Positions 62,176-64,000 of a stretch of DNA of 64,000 nt are shown here, piece after piece. The first letter of the stretch is position 1. The number at the start of each line of letters is the position of its first letter. The position numbers and the translations under genes are program-made. The DNA is from Poecilobothrus nobilitatus (lineage: Eukaryota; Arthropoda; Insecta; Diptera; Dolichopodidae). The stretch lies in contig OX352774.1 of NCBI GenBank assembly GCA_947095535.1, forward strand, positions 247,157,825-247,221,824. The letters are read 5' to 3'. Below the pieces are notes generated by a model. It was not told where the DNA came from and did no database searches. It saw only the letters and a list, made by a program, of their open reading frames with translations.

Positions 62176-62181
62176 AATAAA
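62176..62181 (+). terminator. Polyadenylation signal of the cuticular protein gene
   Basis: AATAAA lies 212 bases after the stop codon of the RR-2 gene and is the first canonical hexamer downstream on the plus strand. Confidence 0.55.
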
Positions 62182-62184
62182 ATT

Positions 62185-63198
62185 AAAAATTTAAATAAGA
62201 TTTTTATTTATTTCTTTTTTTTTTTTTTAGTTACAATTTAGAATTTTAAATTTTTTTTTTAATTTAAAATCATAAAAATAAGATTAAAGTTTTCTAAAAT
62301 ATAATAAATGCAATTGATTTACTATATTAAAGATAAAATCTAAAATACAAGGGAATTGCATTGTTGTGTTAAAGATTTATTAAAAACAGCAACTTAATTA
62401 TAACTTTATACTTTGCAGAAAGGGGTCGTTTAAGATTTTTATTGCCTTTTATAGATTTAGTGATATGTAATGAAATATATAAGATATAAAAAGGTTCATT
62501 AAAATATAACGGTTAACTCGAGTTCATTTAGAACATAAATTAGTTGGATTAGAAAATTATGCTTGAATAATGCTCTAATTTGCAAACTTAAACCCATGAA
62601 GGAAGATATATTATCTACTACAGAAGACCAAAATTCGTTACGGGCTGTAAAGCCATAAGATAATAATAAGTCAGACAGATTTAATATAATTTGTTAATAT
62701 AATTTTAATTGGAATATTTCACTAAACTCTTAATCTACAGATTATGGAAAGTTTAAACCAATTTTGAGAATGTTACATTTTATAACCATTACGAGATGTT
62801 TTCGTAGTTCTCGTGATGCCTAACGGTAAGTAGATTTCTACAGTAATTAAATTAATTAATTAACAAAATTAAATTATTATATTTAAGATCATTTACTAAC
62901 ATATAAAACGAGTTATAGTTACATCAATTTATATATCCCCCAACAAGAAAAATAAAACATAAAATTTTTCTTTTTTTAATTTATATTTTTTTTTTAAACT
63001 TTCGAATTTCGGCATGTTAAAATTTAATTTTTGTGAAAGATTAATAAATTACATAGAGAAAAAGAAAATTTCAAACAGAAAATTAAAAAAAAAAAAAACA
63101 TTTAAATAAAAGATGATAAAACTATATAAAAAAAACGAAAGTAGTAAACACAAAATGTAATTAGAAAATATTAACTATTTTTTGATATTTTCACTTAC
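62185..63198. other. No gene seen; spacer (part of the possible FBPase intron 1)
   Basis: This is A/T-rich unique DNA. CTAACG|GTAAGT at about 62811 (+) resembles a donor but has stops in every frame close upstream, so no exon is called. Confidence 0.45.
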
Positions 63199-63214
63199 GG
63201 TCGTTCGCTGCCAT
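63199..63214 (-). CDS. Candidate first coding exon, possibly of FBPase (isoform start)
   Basis: On the minus strand CAAGATGG gives a good start context. The frame encodes M-A-A-N-D plus one base before C|GTAAGTG, a strong donor at 63198. The leftover C joined to the CAAAC that follows the AG at 59655-59654 gives Pro-Asn directly in frame with the FBPase ATG, adding seven residues (342 aa in total). The intron would be about 3.5 kb and contain the whole cuticular protein gene on the other strand. Frame agreement alone has a one-in-three chance. The exon could instead belong to an unseen minus-strand gene. Confidence 0.4.
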
Positions 63215-63353
63215 CTTGAAATTTATATTTTGTTAATTACTTAAAATTAAAAATGAATGAATGTCCTGTAATAAAAATTTTTAAAAGAAATAAAAGAAAA
63301 ATTATGTAAAATGTTATTTTGTTTGTTAGTTTTAATGAATTTTAAATTACAAC

Positions 63354-63588
63354 CAGTGTTGCCTAAGTATACACATGTGTAAGTATTATATAAAAAGTAT
63401 ATATGTATTATTTATTACATGTAAGTAACAAAACTAAATTTTTAATAACTCACCAAAATTAAATTGTTACAAATTGAAAAAACTGTTTAATAGAAAACTT
63501 TTCTTATATAATATATTTGAATAATAATCGTATATATTTATTTCTATATAACCTTAAAACTTTAAAACATTTAAAAACGGCAACACTG
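63354..63588. mobile_element. Possible hAT-like MITE
   Basis: CAGTGTTGCC at 63354-63363 is exactly inverted as GGCAACACTG at 63579-63588. CAGTG starts are typical of hAT elements. The 8 bases outside each end (ATTACAAC and ATTATATA) match only in part, so the expected 8-bp target duplication is not convincing. There is no coding content in 235 bp. Confidence 0.4.
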
Positions 63589-63589
63589 A

Positions 63590-64000
63590 TTATATAATAA
63601 TAACAATATTATTTATTTTTTAAACATTACAAACAAAAACTTATAATAAGTCAAATATAATGATTTTTTTTTTTTTGTTTGACTTTAAAAACAAATTTTT
63701 TTTTTTTTTTTTAATCTTTTAATATTATTGACAATAAATTTTGTTTTTTAATGTAAATGTTCTTATTTTAAATTAGTTTTTTTTTTTTTAATATCCCACA
63801 AGTTGATAACAATTGATGTTATTAAAACTTGATGATATTATACGAGTAGAACATAAATTCTATATGATAACCTTTTCTGAACTGTATCTTGTACGAAGTT
63901 ATTTATTTCAGTTTTATTTGAGGTATGGAATAATCTTTCAAAATAAAAAAAAAAAAAAAAATGGTTGTTAGACAAAATGTTGACTCAAGTTTTAAATTAT
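63590..64000. other. No gene seen; A/T-rich DNA
   Basis: Poly(T) runs at 63665-63677, 63699-63712 and 63777-63789 and a poly(A) run near 63944 are visible. I find no promoter or exon here that I can support. Confidence 0.5.

Noticed and set aside
62740..62816. Possible plus-strand exon ending CTAACG|GTAAGT
   Set aside because: All three frames meet a stop within a short distance upstream, and no acceptor or start is convincing.
1..64000. CRISPR arrays, bacterial operons or ribosomal RNA
   Set aside because: No regularly spaced short repeats with unique spacers and no rRNA signature sequences; gene structure with introns and polyadenylation signals is eukaryotic.

Overview
The window is a very A+T-rich stretch of an arthropod genome, roughly four-fifths A+T by eye and full of long poly(A)/poly(T) runs. 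It is almost certainly an insect. The evidence is a Jockey-type non-LTR retrotransposon, a chitin-binding RR-2 cuticular protein gene, a fructose-1,6-bisphosphatase with insect-like sequence, and core promoters of the insect TATA/Inr and Inr/MTE/DPE kinds. I cannot name the order or species from the sequence. Confident genes are few: two protein-coding loci, both in the last 6 kb.

Layout. 1-4322: the 3' part of a Jockey-clade retrotransposon with the end of ORF1 (three zinc knuckles), a complete uninterrupted ORF2 (endonuclease plus reverse transcriptase), a 3' UTR, AATAAA and a poly(A) tail. 4.3-36 kb: mainly low-complexity DNA carrying dispersed repeats. These are a TIR-like family with a GTCC tract, a tRNA-derived SINE family, a PIF/Harbinger-like MITE, an element containing a 142-bp minisatellite, and a relic of another LINE. 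It also holds one isolated, well-bounded exon-like ORF on the minus strand (10398-10673). 36.5-37.2 kb: a minus-strand signal-peptide exon with a GTATGT donor, and 617 bp upstream of it a textbook Inr plus DPE. This looks like the 5' end of a secreted or membrane protein gene whose later exons I could not find. 38-57 kb: more mobile DNA, including a fold-back element with about 200-bp arms, a pogo/Tigger-like MITE, a TAGCGCTA-rich MITE, a LINE relic, a SINE and two more GTCC-family copies.

58.5-63.6 kb is the gene-bearing end. The fructose-bisphosphatase body is one exon on the minus strand (58641-59648). The RR-2 cuticular gene is on the plus strand (61165-61964, three exons, 187 aa, own TATA box and Inr). 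A tiny minus-strand exon at 63199-63214 (good start context, GTAAGT donor) splices in frame to an acceptor just before the FBPase start codon. If that is real, the cuticular gene is nested, antisense, inside FBPase intron 1. FBPase is the regulated phosphatase step of gluconeogenesis; the cuticular protein is exported and binds chitin. Nothing in the sequence suggests they share a pathway.

The most interesting items are the Inr/DPE promoter with its signal-peptide exon, the possible nested gene, the exon at 10.4-10.7 kb, the dimeric order of the 142-bp minisatellite, and a 25-bp hairpin at 38.4 kb whose arm differences are mostly G-U compatible.
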